A stretch of DNA of 64,000 bases from Beta vulgaris subsp. vulgaris (GCF_026745355.1 NC_079203.1:7135627-7199626); one strand, 5' to 3'; positions 47,280-58,435 are shown, counted from the first letter of the stretch. Numbers and translations: made by a program. Notes: generated from the sequence alone by a model not told the origin.

Positions 47280-48430
47280 AGTACTCTCCCGAAAACGCAT
47301 CTGATGTAGTAAAAGTTATGATCATAACACCAACCCGATAATGGTACTCCATAGACATTAATCCAAGTTTGTTTCCAATTGGATGCTACATTTTTTATTG
47401 ACATTACGGACGTCTATAAACCATTGGTCTAACCATCCACTTTTAATTAAGGCTTTTTTTCCTTCAAAGAAGTAGAAGAAAATGAGATGAAGGATTCCAC
47501 CCAGAGGTTTGATAGTTAAACAATGTATACCACTCGCCAGTATTTGATCATGGACTTGGGAGGAGGATAAATTTGAAATTGTAGTACCAACAACACTTCT
47601 TTGGAAGAGTTTCGAGTATTGTTTCACCTTCAAGTTCGCCCATTGATAAATTGTCCCGAACTTTTTCTATGTCTTCACCAAGAATTCGTGATGAAACTGT
47701 CCTTGTTGTTGACGGTTCATACTTGAAACATCCAGGAAGAGGGCTGGGATTAGGCTTAGTAAAGGGAGGCTTGGGAATAGGAGTATTTCGAGGGATTTGG
47801 TTTTGTGGAGTCGGAGGGTTTGGGGGGACGTTGGTTTGTAGATCAACGATAGGTGACTTGGAATGGAATGGGTGCTTTAAGCTAGATGAGAATACTTCTT
47901 TGTAAGTTCGGTGGTCGCGGTTTGGGCTTTTTAAGTTTTTGGTAGATGGTGGTTGTTTGGAAAAAGGTGGTTCATGAGGTTGAGGTTGAGATTGAGGTTA
48001 AGCTTGAGGGAAAGATGGATGGATGGAGACGGGTGGTGGTTTGTCTTGTTTGGAGATTCGAACAGTGAGTTTTCCATGATCTAACTTATGTCCATTTTCT
48101 CCATCGGAGAAGAGAGTATGAAGAGTGGAATTGGACAAAGGCATATATGAGGTTTTGATTTTTTTCTAAGTTTAGGTGGGATGTAGATGTTGGTAATGAG
48201 GCCATAGGGTGAGAAGGATTTTTCAATGTCGTATTCACATACATTCAGAGGGAGAGAGTTAATAAAAGTATAAAAACAAGTTATTTTGGCAATTGGAGGT
48301 TTAGGTTTGGATCTTCTTCTTTGAACAGTGGTCCATTGATTCGCTTCCCGCTCTCGAGCTTCCCAACTCCCTCACTCACTTTGGACGCCCTTTCTCTCAC
48401 TCTTTCTCTCTCTAACATTCTCCTTTATAG
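47280..48430 (-). pseudogene. LINE relic of BNR type: 5' UTR and ORF1 with RRM
   Basis: From about 48430 leftward the minus strand has a GA-rich 5' UTR and then an RRM-like domain (about 48310-48110): ITCFYTFINSLPLNV (RNP2 side), DIEKSFSPYGLITNIYIP, and KPHIYAFVQF (RNP1 side). These lie in more than one frame. Positions 47640-47358 continue with IKPLGGILHLIFFYFFEGKK and the METNLD stretch. LINEs with an RRM in ORF1 are known as BNR-type in beet and other plants. The Tat-type element interrupts it at 47279. Confidence 0.7.
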
Positions 48431-48680
48431 AGGATTATAAATTATAGTCTTAATTATATTAGAAAACCAAATGTTATTAAGATAATATTTACAATATATA
48501 AAATCCTAAAAATGTTAATAGGATGATATTTACAATCCCATATCAAAGAGAACTTTACATGTGTTTTCATTTTTCTATCATTTAACATTTATGACCGAAA
48601 CTCAAATTTGTCATGTGATAAACTAGTGAATTTTTTTTAAAGAAGTTGGTATTTTGAAAATATAAAGTGAGACACACATT
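48431..48680. other. Intergenic, AT-rich
   Basis: No gene or repeat boundary recognised. Confidence 0.5.
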
Positions 48681-48694
48681 TACCAAAAAAGTAT

Positions 48695-48899
48695 GAGGGA
48701 GAGGTGGTAGCTCAGTGGAGTACCACCCCGAATCCCAAGGCATTGTCCAGGGCTCGAATCTTCATCCCCAACAATATGTTGGGAATTTAATTCTGGACTG
48801 TTTAGCCTTGTACCCAACCTCTGAGTTAGTGTACCCTACATGCTAGTAGTCTAGCAAGAGTTGATCTTTGAATCAATTATCTTTTTTAATTAAAAAAAA
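48695..48899 (+). mobile_element. tRNA-derived SINE, about 205 bp, complete
   Basis: Pol III box A is TAGCTCAGTGG (48708-48718) and box B GGCTCGAATC (48751-48760). The 3' end is A-rich. An exact 14-bp target duplication TACCAAAAAAGTAT lies at 48681-48694 and 48900-48913. The lack of divergence between the duplicates suggests a fairly recent insertion. Confidence 0.93.
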
Positions 48900-48913
48900 T
48901 ACCAAAAAAGTAT

Positions 48914-49391
48914 CTTTTTAATATAGTATATGGTTGTGATACAACCCAAGAAATAGGACAACTAAATCTAGACTAGAATATATTTTTATTTTTCAAGTCT
49001 AATAAAAAATGATGAAAATAACATTAACCTACAGAAACAAGTACTATGAGTCAAAAAAAAAAAAAAAAAAAAAAAGCAAGTAAAAGATTCATGGTTGTCA
49101 AAGCTCCTCTCTTTCTCTTTTTCTCCTCCTATTACTAGTTTTCAAATATTTGTTTATACAAAAAGCTCATTCTCTCTTTAATGAGGAGATTTTTTTTACC
49201 CATATATTGTGTTAAATTTATCTACAAATTGATCTCTTCTGTGAATTTGTGACATTGCTTTTAGTTCTTCATTTATTACTACAACATAATTTATTATTGA
49301 AAATTTGTGCAATGTCGTTGCAAATAAAATTAGTTTTTCGCCTACAATAAAATGGATTAAACCCTATTCTTTGTTATAATTACAACAAATA
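48914..49391. other. Intergenic, with poly(A) tract at 49055-49075
   Basis: AT-rich and without a supportable gene. Confidence 0.5.
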
Positions 49392-49405
49392 ATACTCTCT
49401 TGAGT

Positions 49406-49978
49406 GAAAATAAAGGTGTGCTTTTTTATGCCGCCCCCATCCCCCCCTTTCTCTTTTTCTCTCTAAACCCTAGCCTCCCCTACACCTCCTTCATCAATTA
49501 GGGGCTGCCATAGATGTTTTCATCCATGGTAAGCTTCTCTCTCCCTTTTATTTTCAATTTTTAGTTTTATTGAATAAATTAGTATCTCTTTATGAGATTA
49601 TTTTAGTCTCTATTGTGGAGATCTCCGTCTCCCCTATGAGAGTTGTGAGTATGGTTCTTTTGTTTTTAGGTATGAAAAATTGTTCTCATTAGTTTAAGTT
49701 TGAGACTCAACGTGAAGGTATTGGAATCTCGGATGCGGTAAACATGGCTCGATCAGGAATGTTCTTCTCAAACTATGTCAGAATGATAGACTTCCTCATC
49801 AATATATGTTTGATTCAGCAAATACAAGGGGCTGCGTTGTATTGCTCGATCTGGTTCATTGTAGTTTTTTCGAAGACGAATTTGATTTAACCTTGTTTGA
49901 TTGTATCTTGTTCTTTTTTTAATAATTATTGTAGATGTCGTTTGGCCTTCAATTAATGAAATTTCTCCTTCAAAAAAA
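49406..49978 (+). mobile_element. Poly(A) retroposon A, 573 bp
   Basis: It starts in a pyrimidine-rich leader with CTCTCTAAACCCTAGCC and ends ATTAATGAAATTTCTCC followed by poly(A). Near-matching 13-14-mers flank it (ATACTCTCTTGAGT at 49392; ATACTCCTTGAGT at 49979). No reverse transcriptase and no Pol III boxes. The 3' end is clearly related to retroposon C (62461-63121). Confidence 0.72.
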
Positions 49979-50004
49979 ATACTCCTTGAGTCTTGTGGTA
50001 AGTA

Positions 50005-51288
50005 CTCCCTCCATTTCATTTTAATTGTTACACTTTGATATATTACACTATTCACAAATTTCACTTTGACCATTAATTGTGATTTATACGCGGATGAAAA
50101 TATACACTAATGGAAAAATGAAGAAGGGTTGCGCTGAAAAAGGCCTGTAGGGCTGCGCTTTTTGACAGCAGCCCTTTCAATAGCAGCCCTTCACTTTTTA
50201 AGTAGGGCTGCGCTAGAAAAGCGCAGCCCTTCCTACCAAAAAAGAAACAAAAAAAAAAATTTTTTTTTCGACATTTTTTTACTATTAATCTCACATTTTC
50301 TGAATTTTAACATTTGCATTAAACTTTAAAGTAAACCATCCAAATCCAGAAGAGAAGAAATTACATAAGAGAAGAAATTATAGATCTACAATGCAACTAA
50401 ACCCAAAACAAAAAAAAAGAACGAAACGAAAAGGAACAAAAACTAATATACAGAAGAGAAGAAATTATAGATTTGAAAACACAAGAACATTAATCAAAAC
50501 AAAGATTAAGAAATTATAGATCTGAAAATACAAGAACTACCTCCAAACATTAACCTAATAATGTTTAAATATATAAAACAAGACCCTAATACATAATTAA
50601 GGAAAAAAAAATCGAAAAAACTTAAAATGCCTATTTGGAGCCTTAAACGGACTCGGATGGCTTAAAAAGCCTAAACGTCACGGCTTCCGAAAAGGTATCA
50701 CAATAGGCAATCGGACTCTGTCGGCATGATTCGTGCAAATCATTTCATGCTTTTGTCGCAACTTTTCTGGGAGTTTTTGAGATAGAAGAGAGGAGGAGGA
50801 AAGGGAGGAGGGACGTGAGAGAAGGAGGAAAAGGGAGGAGGGACGTGAGAGAGGAGAGAGAATGAGGGATAATATATTTGACGAAGCCCGCTTAATATTT
50901 GAATCTCGCGAGTTTTCTATTTCAAATTTTTTTAAGAAGGGCTGAGCTTTTCTTCAAAAGCGCAGCCCTACATAACAGAAGGGTTGTGCTTTTTCCAAAA
51001 GCGCAGCCCTACTAAGTGAAGGGCTGCGCTTTTCTTCAAAAGCGCATCCCTTCTGCTATGTAGGGCTGCGCTTTTGAAGAAAAGCGCAGCCCTTCCTGCG
51101 CAGCCCTTCCTTCTTTTTCCCCTAGTGATAGTCATGTGGGATCTTATTAGATTCATAATAACATTTATTTTATTAATATGTACTTTTTATAATTTTTACA
51201 AATACAAAACTAAAGATATATATCCTCAAAGTTTGCCTTGGCATGCGTGAAAAATGTAAGTGTGTAGATTAAAATGAAATAGATGGAG
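50005..51288. mobile_element. Stowaway-like MITE split by CACTA element 2
   Basis: The ends are CTCCCTCCATTTCATTTTAA and, on the opposite strand, CTCCATCTATTTCATTTTAA, flanked by TA. Without the CACTA element it is about 260 bp. Inner sequences (AGTCATGTGGGATCTTATTAG) recur in the related MITE at 53527. Confidence 0.88.
50105..51127. mobile_element. Non-autonomous CACTA element 2, 1023 bp
   Basis: The ends are CACTAATGGAAAAATGAAG and, on the opposite strand, CACTAGGGGAAAAAGAAG. The 3-bp target duplication ATA is exact (50102-50104, 51128-51130). Subterminal repeats AAGGGCTGCGCTTTT occur in both orientations at each end. No transposase. Confidence 0.93.
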
Positions 51289-51387
51289 TAAGTTGAATCA
51301 AACAAGAATGTAAAAGAGAGCTTATAAAAGTACTAATTAAAGATTGTGGTTAGTAGAACTGTTATAATGTTTAATGTATCAACTAGT

Positions 51388-51650
51388 TCTTGTCCCGGAC
51401 GATACACCCGTCTTATTTACCAACGTGCATTTGAAGTTTTCAAAACTAGAAATATTATCTTGTCTTCAAATGATTTTTCCCCCCACAAAAACCAACATGA
51501 GTATTGTAGTGTAGTTGGTTAGTACATTAGCACATCCAATAAGCTAAGGAGTCATGGATTCAATTCTTGAAACACACATTTTTATTGTTTCATATCTCAT
51601 TTGATTGTATGGGGGAAGAGAGAGTACATGTGGCAACATGACATTTGTTT
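51388..51650 (-). mobile_element. Decayed Helitron-family copy
   Basis: ACTAGTTCTTGTCCCGGAC parallels the hairpin end of the 63508 element, and GTACATGTGGCAACATGAC its 5' side. Box-A-like TAGTGTAGTTGG and box-B-like GGATTCAATTC lie in the expected place. The termini are worn. Confidence 0.5.
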
Positions 51651-51654
51651 GTCG

Positions 51655-52055
51655 TATATATATATAGAGAGAGAGAGAGGTAGGATCCACTGAAAACAGA
51701 CCTTTTTGCTCATTTTGCAGATTTTTGCTCATTTTATGTTTTTGGCTCATTTTAAGAAAACTTATGCTCATTTTAGCAAACTTTTGCTCATTTTACGAAA
51801 TTTTTGCTCAATTTACAAACTTTTGTTCATTTTATGTTTTTTGCTCGTTTTATGTTTCGCTCATTTTAAGAAACTTTTTCTTATTTTACAAATTTTTGTC
51901 ATTTTATGTTTTTTGCTCATTTTATTCTTTTGCTCATTTTAAGAACTTTATGCTTATTTTATCGTCTTGCTCATTTTCAGAGACTTTTTACTCATTTTAT
52001 GTTGCAGTTTTCAATTTTCAACATAAGAAGGGGTTTTCACGTGATCCTATATATG
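51655..52055. mobile_element. Putative TIR element filled by a GCTCATTTT minisatellite
   Basis: TATATATAGAGAG...GTAGGATCCACTGAAAAC on the left resembles the opposite strand of the right flank (TATATAGGATCACGTGAAAACC). Between them (51704-52005) stand about 15 degenerate units of roughly 20 bp around TTTTGCTCATTTTAAGAAAC. The superfamily and target duplication are unresolved. Confidence 0.5.
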
Positions 52056-52182
52056 TTACTTTTTGACATCAATTAAATGGCATGTATCGTGACTTCAAAT
52101 TAATAAAATATTATATTTTAAATTTGAGAACGTATTGTGTCGGACTCGTCCGACCATAATCTTTAGTCGGACGACTTTCAGG

Positions 52183-52660
52183 TGGTTTTAATTTTTTTTC
52201 AGTTAGTCTTAATTTTTTTTCAGTTAGTCTTCATTTTTTTTCAGTTAGTTTGAATTTGTTTTCAGTTAGTCTTCATTTTTTTCAGTTAGTCTAAATGAAA
52301 GTAAGTGACCTCTAAATGAAAGTAACTTAGGTCTAACTGAAAATAACTTAGGTCTAACTGAAAGTAACTTAGGTCTAAATGAAAGTAACTTAGGTCTAAC
52401 TGAAAGTAACTTAGGTCTAACTGAAATAATAGGTCTAAATTGAAAAGTAACTTAGGTCTAATACTGAAAGTAACTTAGGTCTAAATGAAAGTAACTTAGG
52501 TCTAAATGAAAGTAACTTACCTCTAAATGAAAGTAACTTACCTCTAAATGAAAGTATGTTACCTCTAAATAAAAGTAAGTTACCTCTAAATGAAAATAAC
52601 TTACCTCTAAATGAAAGTAACTTACCTCTAAATGAAAGTAACTTACCTCTAAATATTTCT
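52183..52660. repeat. Inverted pair of minisatellite arrays
   Basis: The left array (52190-52293) has about five units around TTTTTTCAGTTAGTCTTAA. The right array (52293-52655) has about seventeen units of 20-21 bp around TAACTTAGGTCTAACTGAAAG, drifting to TACCTCTAAATGAAAGTAAC. The left unit is close to the reverse complement of the right unit. Confidence 0.85.
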
Positions 52661-53526
52661 GAAAAAAACGCTTTCACACCACCACCAAATTTCGAACCAC
52701 CATACCATCAATCCGTCATCACTACCATTTCCATCAATCATTCAACACTGCCAATCCTTCACTATCACCATTTTCAACAATCCTGTAGAAAACAATTGGC
52801 GAAGGATGCATGGAACATGGCAATGTTCAAGCTGATGGTTATGTTGATAGATTGAACATGGCGAATGAACTCGAAGGAAACATTGGGTCGTAAGTCTGCT
52901 GATGCAGAGACTTTGATTTCCGAGATGCGCAATTTATCGTTCATGCTTGAAAGTCGCCTCTCAATTCCCAACAGTGATACATGAAATATGCTGTGTGCAT
53001 CAATTTTACTCGATGCGGGATTACAGTTTTTATTTCAAAAAAAGTTTGAGTTTGGGCTCAGCCCGTCTGACAGTAAGTATTGGTCAGACGGTCTGACCCA
53101 ATACTTTCACTTTAAATTTAAGAAAAGAATGCTGGTGTTAATTAGTAATCAGGCCTGGCTAGCAATAAACATTAGAATTAATGATCAATTATTTAAGAGA
53201 AGAAGAGAACCACCAATGTTGGTCTGCGGTCTGCCACTCACTCGCCATTATCAAGTCACCTCTTGGTCATTGGCTTCGTTTACACGGATTTATCAAGTCT
53301 CTTGACCTCCAAAAAAAAAAAGTGCAGATAAATCCCAATCTTCCATATTTGGCCCTTTCATACAAAATCAATCCCAATCTCCCATATCTGGCCCTTTCAT
53401 GCCAGGGTCTAGATTTTGTGTCTTTAACATAAGCTTTTATGAATGAACTAGATTTTGTGCTTGGTTGGCGTTTCAAATTATTCTTGAGCATTACGTTACA
53501 ATATATAGTTCAAGGCATTTAATATA
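52661..53526. other. Intergenic; no gene recognised
   Basis: Contains a short palindromic cluster (GTCTGACAGTA...TGGTCAGACGGTC, 53066-53095) and a roughly 45-bp direct repeat with AATCCCAATCTTCCATATTTGG (53330-53400). No supportable coding region. Confidence 0.5.
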
Positions 53527-53786
53527 TTTCCTCCATTTAAAAATAGTTGCATCATTTTTATCTTGTACATTATTCACATCTTACACTCAGATTATTTTCG
53601 GTGATTTTTATTTTAGTAAAAACATAGTCATGTGGGGTCTTGTTAGAATTGTCTTGATGTAAATTTTTTTAAATTAAATTTTTTATAATTTTTACTTATT
53701 GATAATAAAAGATGTTAATGGTTGAAATCATAAATCGACAAGCGTGAAAGTTAAAAATGGTGCAACTATTTTGTAGACAGAGGAAG
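53527..53786. mobile_element. Stowaway-like MITE, 260 bp
   Basis: The ends are TTTCCTCCATTTAAAAATAGTTGCA and, on the opposite strand, CTTCCTCTGTCTACAAAATAGTTGCA in overall plan, with TA on each flank. Inner sequence is related to the MITE at 50005-51288. Confidence 0.75.
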
Positions 53787-54456
53787 TATATCACTATGAA
53801 TGATTGAAAAGTTTAGGGCATTAAAATTACATATTAACTTATATAAAAAAAATTGAAATTAAATTTAATGGCTCAAGACAAAAAATATTAGAAAGGTTAT
53901 GAGAGTATGCAATGCTTAGGTAAATGCAATGCTTGGGATTATCAACTTAAATTATTAATAATGATATAAGATTTTAACTATTTCTTTTCAGAAAAGGTAA
54001 AAAAATTAAAACAAATATGATATAATATATATCGAATATCTGAATTCCAAAAACCAATATCTGATTAGTATCTAATATCTGAAATTTCGGATCTAATATC
54101 CGATACAAAATAAAATTTTTTACATCAAGTATCCAAAAATCAGATCGCATCCGAATCAAATTATCGAATATTCGAATATTCAAATAATTCTTTCAACCCT
54201 AATTGACATCCATCTTTGATGGTGGTGTTTCACGAATCATCGGGTAAAAGAAATGCTCGAACCAAAAGTCCCAAAGAATACCAGTTCCAATACCTTGTAA
54301 TGATTGACAAATTTCCAGTCATTATGTGGCCTATAAACAAATGATGCATTGTCCTGTTTTCTAGAGGATGCAAACTTGCCTTGTGGAAGGCTGGGAGCCA
54401 GCTATATTAATCCTCGCTAGCTCAACTAGATTTTTTCTTCTTCTTTTATTAACATG
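53787..54456. other. Intergenic; AT-rich with ATCTGA/ATATCCGA word repeats
   Basis: At 54030-54180 words such as AATATCTGA and CGAATATTCG repeat irregularly. No gene. Confidence 0.5.
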
Positions 54457-54476
54457 ATCTGATATGTGAACTTCAA

Positions 54477-56233
54477 AATAATTTTTTTTTTTTCAAATCT
54501 CTAGCCGCCTCTCCCAACTTCTCTCTAAACTTTCCCCAACCCTAACCCTAAAAAGTTAGAAACACAGCCGCCTCTCAGAAGCTCGCCGGTGAACGGCCTG
54601 AGTGGCACGCCGCTCTCCTGTCGCTGGTGAGCCTGTACGCCGCTAGTTTAGCTAATTGTCAGCGTAGTTTCCCTTCGCATCTGGCTTCCAGTGTCCACTC
54701 CCCCTCCCTCGTGTCTCTGTCTTCCTCCTCCCCTCCGTCGTTTCTCCCTCCTCCGTCTCGTGTCGCCCCCTTCGTCTTTTCTCCCTCCTCTGTCTCGTGT
54801 CGTCCCCTCCGTCGTTTGTCCCTCCTCCATTTCACGTCGTCCCCTACGTTGTTTCTCCTTCCTTCGTTTCGCGTCGTCCCCTCCGTTGTTTCTCCCTCCT
54901 CCATTTTACGCCGTCCCCTCCTCAGTTCCTGGTCGAGTCTCCCTTCCCCCTCCCCCCTGTTAAGGTTCAAGTCTCCCCCTCTTCCCTCTCCCCCACTCCG
55001 TCGCGTCACCCTACCCCTCTCCCGCCGTAGTTTAGGTTGTCTCTCCCTACCCTTCATCGTTTTCCCATCATTTTTCCCCTTCCTTGTCGTCGATTAGGTT
55101 ATTTCTACCATCCCCTCCCGGTGCGTTCAGTTTTTTGGTGGTGCGTTTAGTTTTTGGTCTCTGCCCGTCGCTATTTCGTCATGTTGAGTTTCTTTGGATC
55201 TTCACGTTGGTCGTCCCCTTCCCCGTCGATGTCCACGGTCCCTACCCCGTCTTAGCATCCCTATTTAGTGTTGTAGCTATTATGGGCTCCCCTCCCCCTG
55301 TTAGTGTCGGGCTTCCCTTTCCCCTACCCCCCTGTTAGTGTCCGGCTCCCCCTTCCCCTTCCCCTTGGTTGTTGGGTTCTCCAACTAGTTATGGTTGTTG
55401 CTAGTAAGTTTGGTTGTTTCTTAAAAGGTTTGTTCAATCTTTGAATAATTGGAGTGCGTTGGTTTTCTAGAGTGCCTAAAGATGTTGTCAGTGGTTGATT
55501 GTGGCCATCGACAAATAGTTATCAGTTGGGTCAGTTTTGGTTGTTCAAGGTTATAACAGTAGAATATGTCGGTTTTTGGGACTATGTGTTGGAGGACAAG
55601 GTGCGTAAGCATGGACGAGGCAATGATAGATTTTCATGGTTAGGACATTTGTTTTCCGATTTTCCAAACCGGTGGTGTGTACGAGAGCTTGACTTGTTCG
55701 GCTCTCGTACTAGCTTGACATTGATCTCAATTGTCTTTGCCTTGACAACTTCAAATCTGCAGGCGGCACCCCAGTTGCATCTGGGGGTTTTCAGTACGCC
55801 CACTCATCAGTGTTTCTCCAACTTCAGGGTGAAACTGAAGATACTCTTGATCGAGAGTAATGAGTCACAATGGAACGTGACTCATATGATCATGAGCTCA
55901 GAATCCCAAGCGATAGCAGATCGTTGTGATTGCTCATGCGGCAAGACGCGACGCCCGCCGATGGTAGTTCGTTATCTGGATTGTGATCGTCATTCGCTTC
56001 TTCTACCACTTCCATCATCCATCCGAGGTTTGCATCCATCACAGGCACTGACCGGCGACTCCCCTTTTCCTAAGCGACTTTGTATTGGTTTTACTTACTT
56101 TTGTTTTAGGTGGAATGTACGAGCTCCTCAAGCTCCTTTAAGTTTGTTTGTTTTAGTTTAGATTGTATTAGCATTAGGATGTATTTCCTTTTTTAATTAA
56201 TGTACGATTTTTCGTTGTAAAAAAAAAAACAAT
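54477..56233 (+). mobile_element. Poly(A) retroposon B, about 1.75 kb
   Basis: A pyrimidine- and GC-rich 5' part (from TCTCTAGCCGCCTCTCCC) leads to a 3' end TTTTTAATTAATGTACG then poly(A). ATCTGATATG occurs just outside both ends (54457 and 56234), with partial similarity continuing for about nine bases, so the target duplication is worn. A 220-codon frame at 55499-56161 is unrecognised. No reverse transcriptase motif. Confidence 0.6.
54715..54930. repeat. GC-rich minisatellite, about five units of 38-40 bp
   Basis: Units around GTCGTCCCCTCCGTCGTTTC and TCCCTCCTCC lie in the 5' part of retroposon B. They create long chance ORFs on both strands. Confidence 0.85.
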
Positions 56234-56251
56234 ATCTGATATGCAAGTTCA

Positions 56252-56857
56252 TAGAGATGAAGTTAATGTGTTAGCCCAGTCTGTAAATGTAGTTTATGAG
56301 GCTTCAATCTAAGGAATTCTTTAATTTCAATCCGGTATCTGAATTGAGTATACTAGATCTGAAACCATTGATAACATCTTGGTAGTGAAATTTCAGATTT
56401 TTCCCGTTGTCGACATCTTTTAAATAGAGTAACTCTAAAACAGAACGATGCACCCAAGTAACCAACCAAAATAATGCATTATGTCTTAATCAAACCTAAG
56501 AAGGTTGATTAGAGACCAGAGCAGGAGAAATGAAAAAAATTAGAAATCTCTGAAACAAGAAAAACTGGGCCTTTTCTCCATAATTGATGATCTGTCAGTC
56601 TCAACAAGGAAATACTACCCAATAAGATGGGAAAGCTAGCACGACAATATCACCATCAAAATATGGAACTGCACCATACATTTGAATTTTGGAAGTACAA
56701 ATGAAGCACAACCACACCATCTTTAGTCGAAACATGAAACTTGGGACTGTAACTGTACCAAGCCAAGTGGTTTCTTTGCATTTATGTGTTGCTGTCTCCT
56801 CATTCTCAAAGACAATGATAGATGAAAGATGGAAACACTTTATGCAGATTTCCACTA
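56252..56857. other. 3' side of the mL54 gene
   Basis: Contains the probable 3' UTR of the minus-strand mL54 gene. No other gene. Confidence 0.5.
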
Positions 56858-57250
56858 CTAGTTCTTGGCCCTGACTGAATTGTTTTCTTTGATTCTTGCT
56901 CGATTATCCAGCTTAACATAGCGTTTAAGATCTTCAACTGAGAGATCTTCAGCTTCTTTTCGTTGTAGCTCACTCAAGGCTGGTCTCTTATCAAGGAGCT
57001 GGAAAAGCCAATCTGGGTACTCAGAGTCCGGTCGTACCTTAGGATCTGTGCCATCTTTCAAGATGTTAGCTCCCACTACAGTGGTGGCCTTAACTTCTTT
57101 GGTAAGAGATATCTTGGGAGCTTCCGTGGCTGCACCTCCTTTGGATCCCTTTTTAGCTTTCCCGGTAGCATATGTCCTTGAACCAATCACTCGCGTTGAG
57201 TCCATGGAATACATAATATTTCTCAATGACCTTACATTATTCATTGCCAT
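56858..57250 (-). CDS. Mitochondrial large-subunit ribosomal protein mL54 (MRPL37 family)
   Basis: A single coding exon of 130 residues, ending at TAG (56858-56860). Residues 1-30 are Arg- and Ser-rich with SRTYATG, a plausible mitochondrial presequence and cleavage region. A basic Gly/Lys stretch follows (GKAKKGSKGG). The family core is TTVVGANILKDGTDPKV, SEYPDWLFQLLDKRPALSEL, then VKLDNRARIKENNSVRAKN at the C-terminus, as in plant homologues of yeast L37/mL54. It would be a small component of the mitoribosome large subunit. The chosen ATG (57248-57250) follows a splice acceptor (CAG at 57260-57262); an in-frame ATG 18 bases upstream lies inside the intron. The transcript begins in a separate 5' UTR exon ending at 60416. 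Confidence 0.92.
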   Translation of the reverse strand: MAMNNVRSLRNIMYSMDSTRVIGSRTYATGKAKKGSKGGAATEAPKISLTKEVKATTVVGANILKDGTDPKVRPDSEYPDWLFQLLDKRPALSELQRKEAEDLSVEDLKRYVKLDNRARIKENNSVRAKN

Positions 57251-57587
57251 TTCTTCTTCCTGGTGCAAAAAAGTTGAGATATGGACAGATGTTACATGCT
57301 TACATCAAACATCAAAAAAGAAGTACAAAGAACAATATTAATATTTGATAACTCAAAAATTATCTCAATCCTTTAAAAACATAAACAGACAGCATGTTCT
57401 AGTATGATGCAGGAAAGAAAACATGTCATAAATTACATATAGGCTATAGCAAGTGTACTGATGCAGACAGTGTTAGTGAACTCTAAAAAAAAGGTGTTTC
57501 AAACCTTTCATTTAAAAACCTAAGTAGATCCTTTGATTAAATAATGTCAACTGTATCCTAGTCTTTCCTTCTTCACTACATATGACC

Positions 57588-57607
57588 ACTCCCCCCCCCC
57601 CCCCCCT
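57588..57607. repeat. Poly(C) tract in the mL54 5' UTR intron
   Basis: A run of about 17 C followed by T. Confidence 0.9.
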
Positions 57608-58435
57608 TTTTTCCAAGCTCCAATCAATTGAACCCCTACCCTCAGCAAACTAGCAGTAGCATTTTCGCAGACCCAACTTCTGTACACAATACTGAAGTCT
57701 TATGTAAAACCATTTCAGAAGAAATTGTGAGCTGAAAATAAAATCAGTAGAAATGACAGAAATTGTAATTAAACCTTTCAATTCAACGTATGCATATAGT
57801 TCTGAACCTATTCATACACACAGGATGATTTTAGGTTTGACACCAAAATTTGCTTCTGAAAATCAAATGTTGTCTCGAGACCCTACCACTAGAACAACCA
57901 GAGAAAATACCAAACACAAAAATACACACACCCAACCCATCAGATTTGACAGAAAACAACAAGGTCTATATTTACTATCTCTGTTTTTTTTAGTTCTACA
58001 TTGGCTTTTTGCATGTTTGCCAAAGCACAGCTTTGAACAATTATTTAGGTATAAGTAATAATTATAACAGTTGATATTTTGAGAATATATATCTAGACGA
58101 ATTCAACAAGATCCCACTCATGTATACTCTTGTTTTAATTTTTTAAAATCACTTTTTACTCTCTCTCTCCACCTTTTTACATGGGTTTTTGACACCATCA
58201 TTCAATATTCCTCAACTGTCATGGTAAGGTATAACAAAAATCATTTTTTACCCTCTCTCTCCTCTTTTCACATGCCCACCCATTCAATGTTCTCATTCTT
58301 TTTCATTGTTTTATGACAATTATTCCATAAAAGACAACAACTCCCAATGCAAGTACATAATAATCATTGTTTCCTTAATTCTCGTGTCCAAAATGAAAAG
58401 GGAACTATAAAATAGGATGGAAGGAGTAACTAATA

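Noticed and set aside
48695..48780. Possible tRNA gene (boxes A and B)
   Set aside because: The body does not fold as a tRNA, it is followed by an A-rich tail, and the unit has a 14-bp target duplication. It is a SINE.
52183..52660. CRISPR-like array of regular repeats
   Set aside because: Units are contiguous and degenerate, with no unique spacers, and the genome is a plant's.
54627..55097. 156-codon Ser/Pro-rich ORF and its antisense frames
   Set aside because: Produced by the 38-40 bp GC-rich minisatellite in retroposon B.
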